This document shows positions 13,461 to 19,983 of a DNA stretch of 43,129 nucleotides, piece by piece. Origin of the DNA: Desulfarculaceae bacterium (GTDB lineage Bacteria > Desulfobacterota > Desulfarculia > Desulfarculales > Desulfarculaceae); the NCBI GenBank assembly GCA_021737145.1, contig JAIPEN010000008.1:187585-230713 (forward strand), in the 5' to 3' direction. The stretch's first letter is position 1. Each line of letters starts with the position of its first letter. A program made the position numbers and the translations under genes. The notes beneath the pieces were generated by a model that worked only from the letters and a program-made list of their open reading frames with translations, was not told the DNA's origin and made no database searches.

Positions 13461-14846
13461 ATGCAGCCCGATGCCCGCCGCGACCTGTCTCTCGCCGCCG
13501 GCCCGGCCAACTTCAGCGACGGCCCCGAGGACCTGGTGCTCTACGCCTATGACGCCAGCCGCAAGGCCCACCCGCCCGAGGCGGTGGTGCGGGCCACGGA
13601 CACCGCCCAGGTGGCCCGGGTGCTGGCCGCGGCCACGGCCCACCGGGTGCCGGTGGTGCCCCGGGGCGCGGGCTCCGGCCTCACCGGCGGGGCCATACCC
13701 GTGGACGGCGGGGTGGTCCTGGACCTGGCGGGCATGAACCAAATCATCAAGATCGATCCGGCCGACCAGGTGGCCGTGACCCAGCCGGGCGTGGTCACCG
13801 CCGATCTCCAGGCGGCGGCCGAGGAAAAGGGCCTGTTCTATCCCCCCGACCCGGCCAGCGTGGATTTTTGCACCGTGGGGGGCAATGCGGCCGAAAACGC
13901 GGGCGGCCTGCGCGCGGTCAAGTACGGGGTCACCCGCGACTATGTGCTGGCCCTCACCGCCGTGCTGCCCGACGGCCGGATCTTCCGCAGCGGACGCCCC
14001 ACCATGAAGTCGGTGGTGGGCTACGACCTCACCCGGCTCATCGTGGGTTCCGAGGGCACCCTGGCGGTGATCACCGAGCTCACCCTGCGCCTGCTGCCCA
14101 AGCCCGAGGCCAAGGCCACGGTCAACGCCCTGTTCAGCGATTTGGAGCAGGGGGCCGAGGCGGTGCGGGCGGTGCTCATGTCCGGCATGGTGCCCACCGC
14201 CCTGGAGTTCATCGACCGCACCAGCCTCAAGGCGGTGGACTCCTACATCGGCCTGGGCCTGCCCCCGGACACCGAGGCCATGGTGCTCATCGACCTGGAC
14301 GGCGCGCCCGAGGTGGTCGCGGGCCAGGCGGGCCGTTTGGCCAAGATGCTGGAGAACAGCGGCGGCCACAGCGTGCAGGTGGCCCTGGACCCGTCCCAGG
14401 CCGCCGAGCTCTGGCGGGCCCGCCGGGCCATGGGGCCGGCGGTGTTCAACCTGGCCCCCAACAAGTTCAACGAGGACGTGGCCGTGCCCCTGGGCCGCCT
14501 GGGCGAGGTGCTCCGGGCCATCGAGGACATCGGCCACAGGCGCGGCCTGCCCATCCCCACCTTTGGCCACGCCGGGGACGGCAACCTGCACGTCAACGTT
14601 ATGTACGACGCGGCCGGCGGCCAGAGCGAGGCGGCCCAACAGGCGGTCACCGACGTGTTCGCCAAGGTACTGGCCGTGGGCGGCACCCTCAGCGGCGAGC
14701 ACGGGGTGGGCCTGTCCAAGCTGGGCTACGTGGGCGCGGAGATCGACCCCGTGGCCCTGGAGCTGATGCACGGGCTCAAGAAGCTCTTCGACCCGGCGGG
14801 CATACTCAACCCCCACAAGGCCATCCCCGACCCGGCCAACCTGTAG
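13461..14846 (+). CDS. glcD: FAD-linked oxidase, GlcD-type (glycolate/D-lactate dehydrogenase)
   Basis: This 461-residue protein oxidises a 2-hydroxy acid, probably glycolate or D-lactate, with FAD. The N-terminal PCMH FAD-binding domain shows VVPRGAGSGLTGGAIP (residues 58-73), the PPDPAS site near 123-130, GGNAAENAGGLRAVKYG (about 138-154) and GSEGTLAVITE. The C-terminal FAD-oxidase domain has PTFGHAGDGNLHVN with metal/substrate histidines, and SGEHGVG near the end. The ATG has GGAGG just upstream. No glcE/glcF-like (Fe-S) partner lies next to it, so its electron acceptor is unknown; stand-alone GlcD/D-2-hydroxyacid dehydrogenases exist. The symbol is by family. Confidence 0.9.
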   Translation: MQPDARRDLSLAAGPANFSDGPEDLVLYAYDASRKAHPPEAVVRATDTAQVARVLAAATAHRVPVVPRGAGSGLTGGAIPVDGGVVLDLAGMNQIIKIDPADQVAVTQPGVVTADLQAAAEEKGLFYPPDPASVDFCTVGGNAAENAGGLRAVKYGVTRDYVLALTAVLPDGRIFRSGRPTMKSVVGYDLTRLIVGSEGTLAVITELTLRLLPKPEAKATVNALFSDLEQGAEAVRAVLMSGMVPTALEFIDRTSLKAVDSYIGLGLPPDTEAMVLIDLDGAPEVVAGQAGRLAKMLENSGGHSVQVALDPSQAAELWRARRAMGPAVFNLAPNKFNEDVAVPLGRLGEVLRAIEDIGHRRGLPIPTFGHAGDGNLHVNVMYDAAGGQSEAAQQAVTDVFAKVLAVGGTLSGEHGVGLSKLGYVGAEIDPVALELMHGLKKLFDPAGILNPHKAIPDPANL

Positions 14847-14925
14847 GCCCACCCTTTGTCGTTGTGAACAGCGGCCTCTGGCCGCGACGCGGCAATCTCT
14901 GCCCGGAGCAGGCCCTCTAAGGAAC

Positions 14926-15010
14926 CAGAGAGGTTTGGAAAAAAGAAGTCGTCCCGGGTGGCCCAGACAGCTTGCTGTCTGGGTGCCGCAGGCACAGGAG
15001 GTCCGGCGGG
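14926..15010. repeat. Two-hairpin dispersed repeat, copy 1
   Basis: This unit has an A-rich 5' part (AGAGAGGTTTGGAAAAAAG), CCCGGGTGG, a perfect hairpin CCCAGACAGC-tt-GCTGTCTGGG (14962-14983), a second hairpin GTGCC-gca-GGCAC (14983-14995) and AGGAGG-CCGGCGG. A second copy lies at 34056-34141. The second hairpin differs between copies by changes on both sides that keep pairing. Confidence 0.75.
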
Positions 15011-15069
15011 TGGTCCCGTTTCATCCCGGCGGCCTCATCGTTGATTCATGCTCTTTTTCCAGTAATAGC

Positions 15070-15155
15070 CACCATCGCGAGGAGTGGCGGCCAGGGCGGG
15101 GGTTTTGAAAAGGGGCCTTCTCCCGCCGCTCCGTGGCGATCTTCCCTGGTTTCGT
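15070..15155. repeat. CATTGCGAGG-type dispersed repeat, copy 1
   Basis: This unit of about 80 bp begins ATCGCGAGGAG and ends CCGTGGCGATCTTCCCTGG. It aligns along its length with 33922-34008, which begins ATTGCGAGGG and ends CCGTGGCAATCTTCCCTGG. The end hexamers differ but remain complementary (ATCGC/GCGAT against ATTGC/GCAAT). Sequences of the CATTGCGAG ... GCAATCT kind are widespread dispersed repeats in environmental bacteria. Confidence 0.7.
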
Positions 15156-15192
15156 CAGGCGTTTCGCAGCAACCCCATTTTTAACAACCGTA

Positions 15193-15231
15193 TAGGTTGA
15201 GTAGAGGGGCTCCTGCCCGGAAACTCAACAA
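15193..15231. repeat. REP-like hairpin repeat, copy 1
   Basis: TAGGTTGAGTAGAGGGGCTC followed by TGCCCGGAAACTCAACAA forms a stem GTTGAGT/ACTCAAC. A second copy at 18347-18385 has GTTGGGT/ACCCAAC, a compensatory A-T to G-C change. The TAGGTTGGGTAGAG ... AACCCAACA type is a REP-like repeat known from many bacteria. Confidence 0.75.
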
Positions 15232-15319
15232 ATCTGCTGCAATTATTTCTTAAGGAAAATTTAGCCTAGCTTGCGAATATGGCTACTCCATGGTTGTTTG
15301 GAACATATTGGAGGTGCGT

Positions 15320-15664
15320 ATGGAAGACTCAATTTCCCAAAGGTCAGCAGCGGAATCCGTATCACAACGAGTTGTTTCAGCCGTTAAAGAACTATGCACG
15401 GGACCTGGAGACGTCCGTTCTAGATTGGTGAGTGCTGGTTTTGAGATTTCCCCTCTACAAAAATCAGAATTCCCTCACGAGCTCCAAGATGATTTCGCTT
15501 GGGTCATTAAACAACTCACTAGGTATCCACCGAGGCACAAGAAAGAAGGTGCCATTGAATCAACGATGTCCCAAATTCAAAATAGGACTGGGGAAAAAAT
15601 AGCAAAAATAATTTTTAATATATTTGAGAAGGTTCAGGAAATTCGTGGCGCACCTCTTTGGTAA
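15320..15664 (+). CDS. Small AT-rich protein of unknown function, probably acquired
   Basis: I cannot name this 114-residue protein. The ATG at 15320 has an excellent GGAGGT ribosome site five bases upstream, so the in-frame ATG at 15290 is not needed. It is soluble. The pattern RLVSAGFEISPLQKSEFPHE, LQDDFAWVIKQLTRYP and GEKIAKIIFNIFEKV resembles a family of about 100-residue hypothetical proteins I have seen in variable regions of diverse genomes (ends like DFPEEL ... LT ... TG-KIA--I), but no function is known to me. The DNA is much more AT-rich than its neighbours and it sits between repeats, with REP-like units before it and a 120-bp inverted element after it. These are signs of lateral transfer. 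Confidence 0.75.
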   Translation: MEDSISQRSAAESVSQRVVSAVKELCTGPGDVRSRLVSAGFEISPLQKSEFPHELQDDFAWVIKQLTRYPPRHKKEGAIESTMSQIQNRTGEKIAKIIFNIFEKVQEIRGAPLW

Positions 15665-15673
15665 AGCTTAGTA

Positions 15674-15793
15674 CGGGATGAGCCCCCAGCGGCACAGCCA
15701 GGCGGGGGCAGGCAAGGCGCCCGGCGAGCGACAGCCGGAGGCGTAGCCCGAGCTACGTCGAGGCTGGAGCGGCGCCGGCAACGCAGCATCCCG
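15674..15793. repeat. 120-bp element with inverted ends (long hairpin)
   Basis: It begins CGGGATG (15674-15680) and ends CATCCCG (15787-15793), a perfect 7-bp inverted pair. Inside, GCGTAGC/GCTACGT around a CCGA-containing centre (about 15741-15758), CAGCC/GGCTG and GGCGCC/GGCGCC are further paired blocks, so the whole can fold as an imperfect cruciform. It lies between two convergent genes and resembles non-coding repeats with GGCGTAG ... CTACGTCGAGG seen in Desulfobacterota. No transposase is present. It may act as a bidirectional terminator. Confidence 0.65.
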
Positions 15794-15810
15794 CCGTCTG
15801 GCGAAGCCGC

Positions 15811-17598
15811 CTAATAAAGCAGATACAGAACCGCCAACATCACCACCAAAAAAACCAGCGACAGCGGCAGGCCCGCCTTGATGAAGTCCAGGGAGTGGTA
15901 GCGGCCCGGCCCCATGTACAGGGCGTTGACCTGGTGGGTGGGCAAAATGAACGAGTTGCTGGTGGCCAGGCCCACGGCCAAGGCGGCCAGGCGCGGGTCG
16001 GCCCCCGCGTCCAGGGCCAGCTCCACCGCGATGGGCACCAACAGCACCACCGCCCCCACGTTGCTCACCACCAGGGTGAAGGCGGTGGACAACAGCCCCA
16101 CCACGGCCAGCACCGCCAGGGGCGAGAGGTGGCCCAAAATCCGCAGGGTCTCCTGGGCCACCCAGGCGGCGGTGCCGGTGTTCAGGGTGGCCATGCCCAG
16201 GGGCATCAGCCCGGCCAGCAAAAATATGGTGCGCCAGTCGACGGCCTGGTAGGCCTCGCCCACCGGGATCACCCGGCACACCAGCATGCCCAGGGCCCCG
16301 GTCAAGAGCCCCTGGCCCAGGCTCACCTGAAAGCCCATGATCAGCACCAACGACACCGCCAGCCACACCGCGGCCACCGCCGCCTTGCCCGTGGCCGGCG
16401 GCTCCTCGCGCACCGGGGTGCAGAAGATCAGCCAGCCCTTTTCGGCCAATATGCGGAAGCGCTCCCAGGGCCCCTCCATGAGCAGGCTGTCGCCGGACTT
16501 GAGCTCCATGGCCTCCAGGCGCACCTCGTGGGCGGTGTCGCCGCGATACACGGCCAGGGGGTTGAGGCGGAACTTGCTGACAAAGTGCACCTGCCCCAGG
16601 GTCTTGCCCTCCAGCTCCGAGCGGGGGGCCACCACCGCCTCCACCGCGCCCCAGAGCTGAGGGCTCAGGTCGCCGGCGAACACCTCCAGCCTGGGCTTTA
16701 CCTCCAGGCCGAAGTCCCGGACCAGCAGGTCGATGCCTTCCGGTTTGCCCAGCAAGGCGGCCAGGTCGCCGGAATAGAGCACGCTGCGCCCGTCCGGGGC
16801 CATGATCTTCTCGCCCCCGCCGCCCTTGACCAGGCCCACCAGGTGCACTCCGTAGCGCCGTAGCATCACCTCGGCGGTCAGGGACTGGGGCAGCTGTTCG
16901 GGCACCACCGCCTCGAAATGGCGGCCCTCGATGGGGTGAATGTGACAAAGCTCCTCGGCCGGCGGGGTCTGGCCTTGGGGCAAGACCCACGGCCCCAGCA
17001 CCAAGAAGTAGATGATGCCCGCGCCCACCAGGCACACCCCCACCGGGGTCACTGAAAACAGGCCAAAGGGCGCCAGGCCCAGGGGTTCTATCAGGTCGTT
17101 CAAGAGGATCAGGGGGCTGGAGCCCACCAGGGTGGTGGTGCCCCCCAGGATGGCCGCGAAGCCGATGGGCATGAGCAGGCGGGAGATGGGGATCATCTGG
17201 TTGCGGCTGATGCGCTGCACGGCCGGCAAAAACAGCGCCGCCGCCCCGATGTTCTGCATGATGCTGCTAATGCCGGCCACGGTGGCCGAGACCAGAACCA
17301 TCACCCGCTTGGCCTTGCCGTGGCTCAGCTTGAGCACCGGCTTGACCGCCAGGCCTACCAGGCCGGTGCGGTTGAGCCCCGCGCCGATGATCATCACCGC
17401 GATGATGCTCACCACCGCGTTGGAGCTCAGCCCCGCGAAGGCCTGGGCCGGCTTCACCAGGCCCAGGAAGGGGGTGAGCACCATCATCATGATGCCCACC
17501 AGGTCCACCCGCACCCATTCGGTGACGAACAACAGCACCGCCAGCCCGATGAGGGCCAGCACCAGAATCATGTCCGTGGTTAGGGTCAGTTGCTCCAT
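15811..17598 (-). CDS. SLC13/DASS-type anion transporter with TrkA-C domains
   Basis: This 595-residue inner-membrane protein is of the divalent-anion:Na+ symporter type (SLC13/CitT; sulfate, phosphate or dicarboxylates). Two membrane halves flank a central soluble part. The first half (residues 1-195) has ISSIMQNIGAAALFLP and LGGTTTLVGSSPLILL; the second (about 405-595) has TLVVSNVGAVVLLVP and ATSNSFILPTHQVNALYMG, the paired signature helices of the family. The centre (about 215-380) contains two TrkA-C-like domains (VVAPRSELEGKTLGQV; AMELKSGDSLLMEGP), often found in SLC13-type sulfate transporters. The ATG at 17596-17598 is used. The substrate cannot be read off. It is divergent from the flavoprotein reductase gene. 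Confidence 0.9.
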   Translation of the reverse strand: MEQLTLTTDMILVLALIGLAVLLFVTEWVRVDLVGIMMMVLTPFLGLVKPAQAFAGLSSNAVVSIIAVMIIGAGLNRTGLVGLAVKPVLKLSHGKAKRVMVLVSATVAGISSIMQNIGAAALFLPAVQRISRNQMIPISRLLMPIGFAAILGGTTTLVGSSPLILLNDLIEPLGLAPFGLFSVTPVGVCLVGAGIIYFLVLGPWVLPQGQTPPAEELCHIHPIEGRHFEAVVPEQLPQSLTAEVMLRRYGVHLVGLVKGGGGEKIMAPDGRSVLYSGDLAALLGKPEGIDLLVRDFGLEVKPRLEVFAGDLSPQLWGAVEAVVAPRSELEGKTLGQVHFVSKFRLNPLAVYRGDTAHEVRLEAMELKSGDSLLMEGPWERFRILAEKGWLIFCTPVREEPPATGKAAVAAVWLAVSLVLIMGFQVSLGQGLLTGALGMLVCRVIPVGEAYQAVDWRTIFLLAGLMPLGMATLNTGTAAWVAQETLRILGHLSPLAVLAVVGLLSTAFTLVVSNVGAVVLLVPIAVELALDAGADPRLAALAVGLATSNSFILPTHQVNALYMGPGRYHSLDFIKAGLPLSLVFLVVMLAVLYLLY

Positions 17599-17669
17599 GG
17601 GCCTCCGCCGCGGTTGCCTCCAGTTATACCGCCATGCCCCGGGTCTTGGGAAGCGCCGGGGGCCGGTTG

Positions 17670-17678
17670 TGCTAAGAT
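17670..17678 (+). promoter_or_regulatory. Extended -10 promoter of the flavoprotein reductase gene
   Basis: TGCTAAGAT is an extended -10 element (TG-n-TAAGAT). No good -35 is seen, which is usual for extended -10 promoters. Transcription would start near 17685, about 29 bases before the ATG at 17714. Confidence 0.4.
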
Positions 17679-17713
17679 TGGCTCATCAACCAGCCAGCGA
17701 ACGGGAGCGATAC

Positions 17714-18310
17714 ATGAGCCGCATCGTGGCCATATACGGCAGCCCCCGCCGGGGGGGCAACTCCGCCCGGCTCACCGACGAGGCCGTGGCCGGGGCCCGC
17801 CAGGCCGGGGCCGAGGTGGAAACCGTGGTGCTCAGGGACCTGGAGATGTCGCCCTGCCTGGAGATCTACGGCTGCAAGGACGGCGGCCGCTGCGTGATCC
17901 AGGACGACTTTCAGGCCCTGTACGACCTGTGCCTGTCCTGCGAGGGCATGATACTCTCCTCGCCCATCTTCTTCTACACGGTCAGCGCCCACACCAAGAT
18001 CATGATGGACCGCTTCCAGAGCCTCTGGGTCAAGAAGTACTGGATCGACGGGGTGAAGTTCGGCCAGTGGACCCCCAAGCGCAAGGGCCTGTTCATCTCG
18101 GTGGGGGCCACCCACGGCAAAAAGCTCTTCGAGGGCGTGCTGCACACGGTGCGCTACTTCATGGATGTCTTGGACATGGAGCTTGTGGACACCCAGCTGG
18201 TGCGCGGCCTGGACCTGAAGGGCGATGTGGAGGATCACCCCGAGCTCCTGGCCGAGGCCCGCGCCGCCGGGGCCCGCCTGGTGGAGTCGCTCAAGGAGCT
18301 GCCCGCCTAG
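17714..18310 (+). CDS. NADPH-dependent FMN reductase / flavodoxin-like protein
   Basis: This 198-residue flavodoxin-fold protein has the flavin-phosphate loop YGSPRRGGNSARL (residues 8-20), the SSPIFFYTVSAHTKIMMDRF flavin-ring segment and a C-terminal helix. It is like the NADPH-dependent FMN reductases and the flavin part of iron-sulfur flavoproteins. Three cysteines in SPCLEIYGCKDGGRC lie where Isf proteins bind a 4Fe-4S cluster, but the spacing is looser, so a cluster is uncertain. The ATG at 17714 has GGGAG seven bases upstream. It lies downstream of the divergent SLC13-type transporter and upstream of a REP-like hairpin. The physiological partner is unknown. Confidence 0.88.
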   Translation: MSRIVAIYGSPRRGGNSARLTDEAVAGARQAGAEVETVVLRDLEMSPCLEIYGCKDGGRCVIQDDFQALYDLCLSCEGMILSSPIFFYTVSAHTKIMMDRFQSLWVKKYWIDGVKFGQWTPKRKGLFISVGATHGKKLFEGVLHTVRYFMDVLDMELVDTQLVRGLDLKGDVEDHPELLAEARAAGARLVESLKELPA

Positions 18311-18346
18311 CTTCCTTGCCGCTGTTGGTCTCATTCCGGCTTCGCG

Positions 18347-18385
18347 TAGGTTGGGTAGAGGGGTTCTTGCCCCAAAACCCAACAA
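18347..18385. repeat. REP-like hairpin repeat, copy 2
   Basis: TAGGTTGGGTAGAGGGGTTC followed by TTGCCCCAAAACCCAACAA forms a stem GTTGGGT (18350-18356) with ACCCAAC (18377-18383). It matches 15193-15231 with a compensatory change in the stem. It lies between convergent genes and may aid termination. Confidence 0.75.
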
Positions 18386-18414
18386 GTACCTAAATCCTTA
18401 CACAGACCAACCGC

Positions 18415-18957
18415 CTAAAGCTTCCCGTTGCCGTTGTTCATCTGTTTGAGCGCTTCTTCCCAACTCTCCCAGTGGCCCAGCCCGGCTGGCGGCTCGGGCG
18501 GCTCCGGGGACAGGCCCATCTCCTGGGCCAGCATCTCCGGGGTCACGGTGCCCTCCTTGCCCTTGACCACCAGCTTGGCCAGGGCCTGGGCCGAGTGATG
18601 CCCGTCGCGCCACATCTCGTGCTGCAAATAGAGCCACTTCTGGTCCCACCACACCAGGCGGGTGGTGAGCTGGAAGCGGGTGAATAGCTTGAGGGGCCGC
18701 CAGAAGCGGGTGGTGGTGGCGGCCAGCAGAGGGGTCCAGCGATGCCGTCGGAGCACCGGCACCAGCCCGGCCCTGAGCGCCAAATCCAGGCGGCCCAGGT
18801 CCATGAGGGTCAGATAGCGCCCGTTGTTCAGGTGGAACAGGGCGTCCAGGTCGCCGGGCCAGACCATCAGGTTTATGCGCGAGGTGCCGCTGAGCTCCAG
18901 GCGGCTCCCGGCCATGGCTCTGAGCCCCACCTTGCTGGCGCGAATCCAGGGGTACAC
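18415..18957 (-). CDS. Hotdog-fold acyl-CoA thioesterase-like protein
   Basis: This 180-residue protein has the 4HBT-type hotdog signature GDLDALFHLNNGRYLTLMDL (about residues 35-54), in which Asp and HxNN are the active-site region of 4-hydroxybenzoyl-CoA thioesterase relatives, then WTPLLAATTTRFWRPL and RLVWWDQKWLYLQHEM. The pattern is closest to the stand-alone thioesterase/THEM6-like group. Acyl substrate unknown; cytoplasmic. The start is GTG at 18955-18957, with GGAGCAAG eight bases upstream. The C-terminal tail (EPPEPPAGLGHWESWEEAL) is an extra. It follows nudC on the same strand by 52 bp and may share a transcript. Confidence 0.82.
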   Translation of the reverse strand: MYPWIRASKVGLRAMAGSRLELSGTSRINLMVWPGDLDALFHLNNGRYLTLMDLGRLDLALRAGLVPVLRRHRWTPLLAATTTRFWRPLKLFTRFQLTTRLVWWDQKWLYLQHEMWRDGHHSAQALAKLVVKGKEGTVTPEMLAQEMGLSPEPPEPPAGLGHWESWEEALKQMNNGNGKL

Positions 18958-19009
18958 GATGCTTGCTCCTGGCGTGCCTACGCCAAAAGGTCGTTTGTTC
19001 AGGTGCTCT

Positions 19010-19852
19010 CTAGACCCAGCCGCCGCCGGGTCCCTTGGCGCCGGAACCCACCACCTGGTCGATCAGGCGGCGGGCGATGGTGCTCCTGGGCGGTATGGCC
19101 GGCAGGGAGTCCGGGCCGTACCAGCCCGCCTCCACGATCTCCTGGCCGTCGATTTCTATCTCCCCGCCCGCCCAGGCGCAGGTGAAGCCCACCATCAGCG
19201 AGTCGGGGAAGGGCCAGGGCTGGGAGCTGAAGTAGCGGATGTCCTTTACTTGGACCCCCACCTCCTCGCCCACCTCGCGGGCCACGGTCTGCTCCAGGGT
19301 CTCGCCGGGCTCCACGAACCCGGCCAAAACGCTCATGCGGCCGGCCGGGAAGCGGGGCGAGCGCCCCAGGAGCACCTGGCCCTCCCGGGCCACGGCCACG
19401 ATCACCGCCGGCGACACCCGGGGATAGGCCACCAGGCCGCAGGACGGGCAGCGCCGCGCCCGCTCGCCCGGGTTGTCCTCCATGGGCGTGGCGCAGCAGC
19501 CGCAGTAGCGGTTGCGCCGCTCCCAGGCCAATAGCTGCTTGGCCCGCCCGGCCAAAAAGGTCGTCTCCTCGGACCAGCCCATGGCCAATCCGTAGAGGCC
19601 GTGCCAGTCGTGGCCCTCCGGGGCCGGGGCGTTTGGGTCCACCTCCAGGGTGAAGCAGGGCCGCCCCTGCCACAGGCCCACGTACAGGGCCTTGTCCGGA
19701 GCCAGGCCCAGGGCCGCGGCGGCCGCCTGCTCGGCCAGGCGGGGGGGCTTGTCCCCCCTGACCAGCAGCTTGCCGCCGGCGAACACCAGCCAATACACCG
19801 GACCGCCGTCGGGCGCCGGGGGCGACAGGCTGGGAACCATATCCAGGGGCAT
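19010..19852 (-). CDS. nudC: NADH pyrophosphatase / NAD-cap decapping Nudix hydrolase
   Basis: NudC hydrolyses NADH and removes NAD caps from RNA. The 280-residue protein has the N-terminal domain, a zinc site (Cys117 and Cys120 in RYCGCC; Cys135 and Cys138 in RRCPSCG), the Nudix box from Gly178 (GFVEPGETLEQ, then REVGEEVGV) with the metal-binding glutamates, and SQPWPFPDSLMVGF, the NADH-specific signature. The ATG at 19850-19852 has gaggaaag upstream; a longer frame (to 19957) lacks support. A perfect -10 TATAAT (minus strand, 19883-19878) is placed to start a 19-base leader. The gene is divergent from the Nramp-like transporter gene. Confidence 0.94.
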   Translation of the reverse strand: MPLDMVPSLSPPAPDGGPVYWLVFAGGKLLVRGDKPPRLAEQAAAAALGLAPDKALYVGLWQGRPCFTLEVDPNAPAPEGHDWHGLYGLAMGWSEETTFLAGRAKQLLAWERRNRYCGCCATPMEDNPGERARRCPSCGLVAYPRVSPAVIVAVAREGQVLLGRSPRFPAGRMSVLAGFVEPGETLEQTVAREVGEEVGVQVKDIRYFSSQPWPFPDSLMVGFTCAWAGGEIEIDGQEIVEAGWYGPDSLPAIPPRSTIARRLIDQVVGSGAKGPGGGWV

Positions 19853-19877
19853 GGGTCTTTCCTCTCCAAATTGCGGG

Positions 19878-19883
19878 ATTATA
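19878..19883 (-). promoter_or_regulatory. -10 element of nudC promoter
   Basis: TATAAT on the minus strand is a perfect -10 hexamer with no clear -35 at the expected distance. The transcription start would be near 19871, giving a short leader with the gaggaaag ribosome site of nudC. Confidence 0.4.
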
Positions 19884-19983
19884 AACCTAGCACGGAGGCG
19901 GCCCCCGCGCCAAAGCCTGGGGCGCCGGGAGAGAGATGTGGTAGATTTGTCACGCATTAAAGACCCTTTCCGGAGGCCGCGCC

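Larger units (their letters stand above)
14847..15319. other. Repeat-rich intergenic region
   Basis: The 473 bp after the GlcD-type gene hold no convincing gene on either strand. They hold several short dispersed elements: a degenerate CATTGCGAG-type unit (14855-14905) with hairpin GCGGCC-tct-GGCCGC, a two-hairpin repeat (14926-15010), a second CATTGCGAG-type unit (15070-15155) and a GTTGAGT/ACTCAAC hairpin (15193-15231). The last 90 bases are AT-rich and lead into the small foreign-looking gene at 15320. Confidence 0.7.

Noticed and set aside
14083..14230. Possible second FAD oxidase fragment suggested by frames in other phases of the GlcD-type gene
   Set aside because: These are shifted readings of the same gene with no independent motif; the main frame is intact over 461 residues.
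14847..15319. CRISPR array or tandem-repeat locus
   Set aside because: The repeats are of different families, irregularly placed, with no regular spacers and no cas genes nearby.
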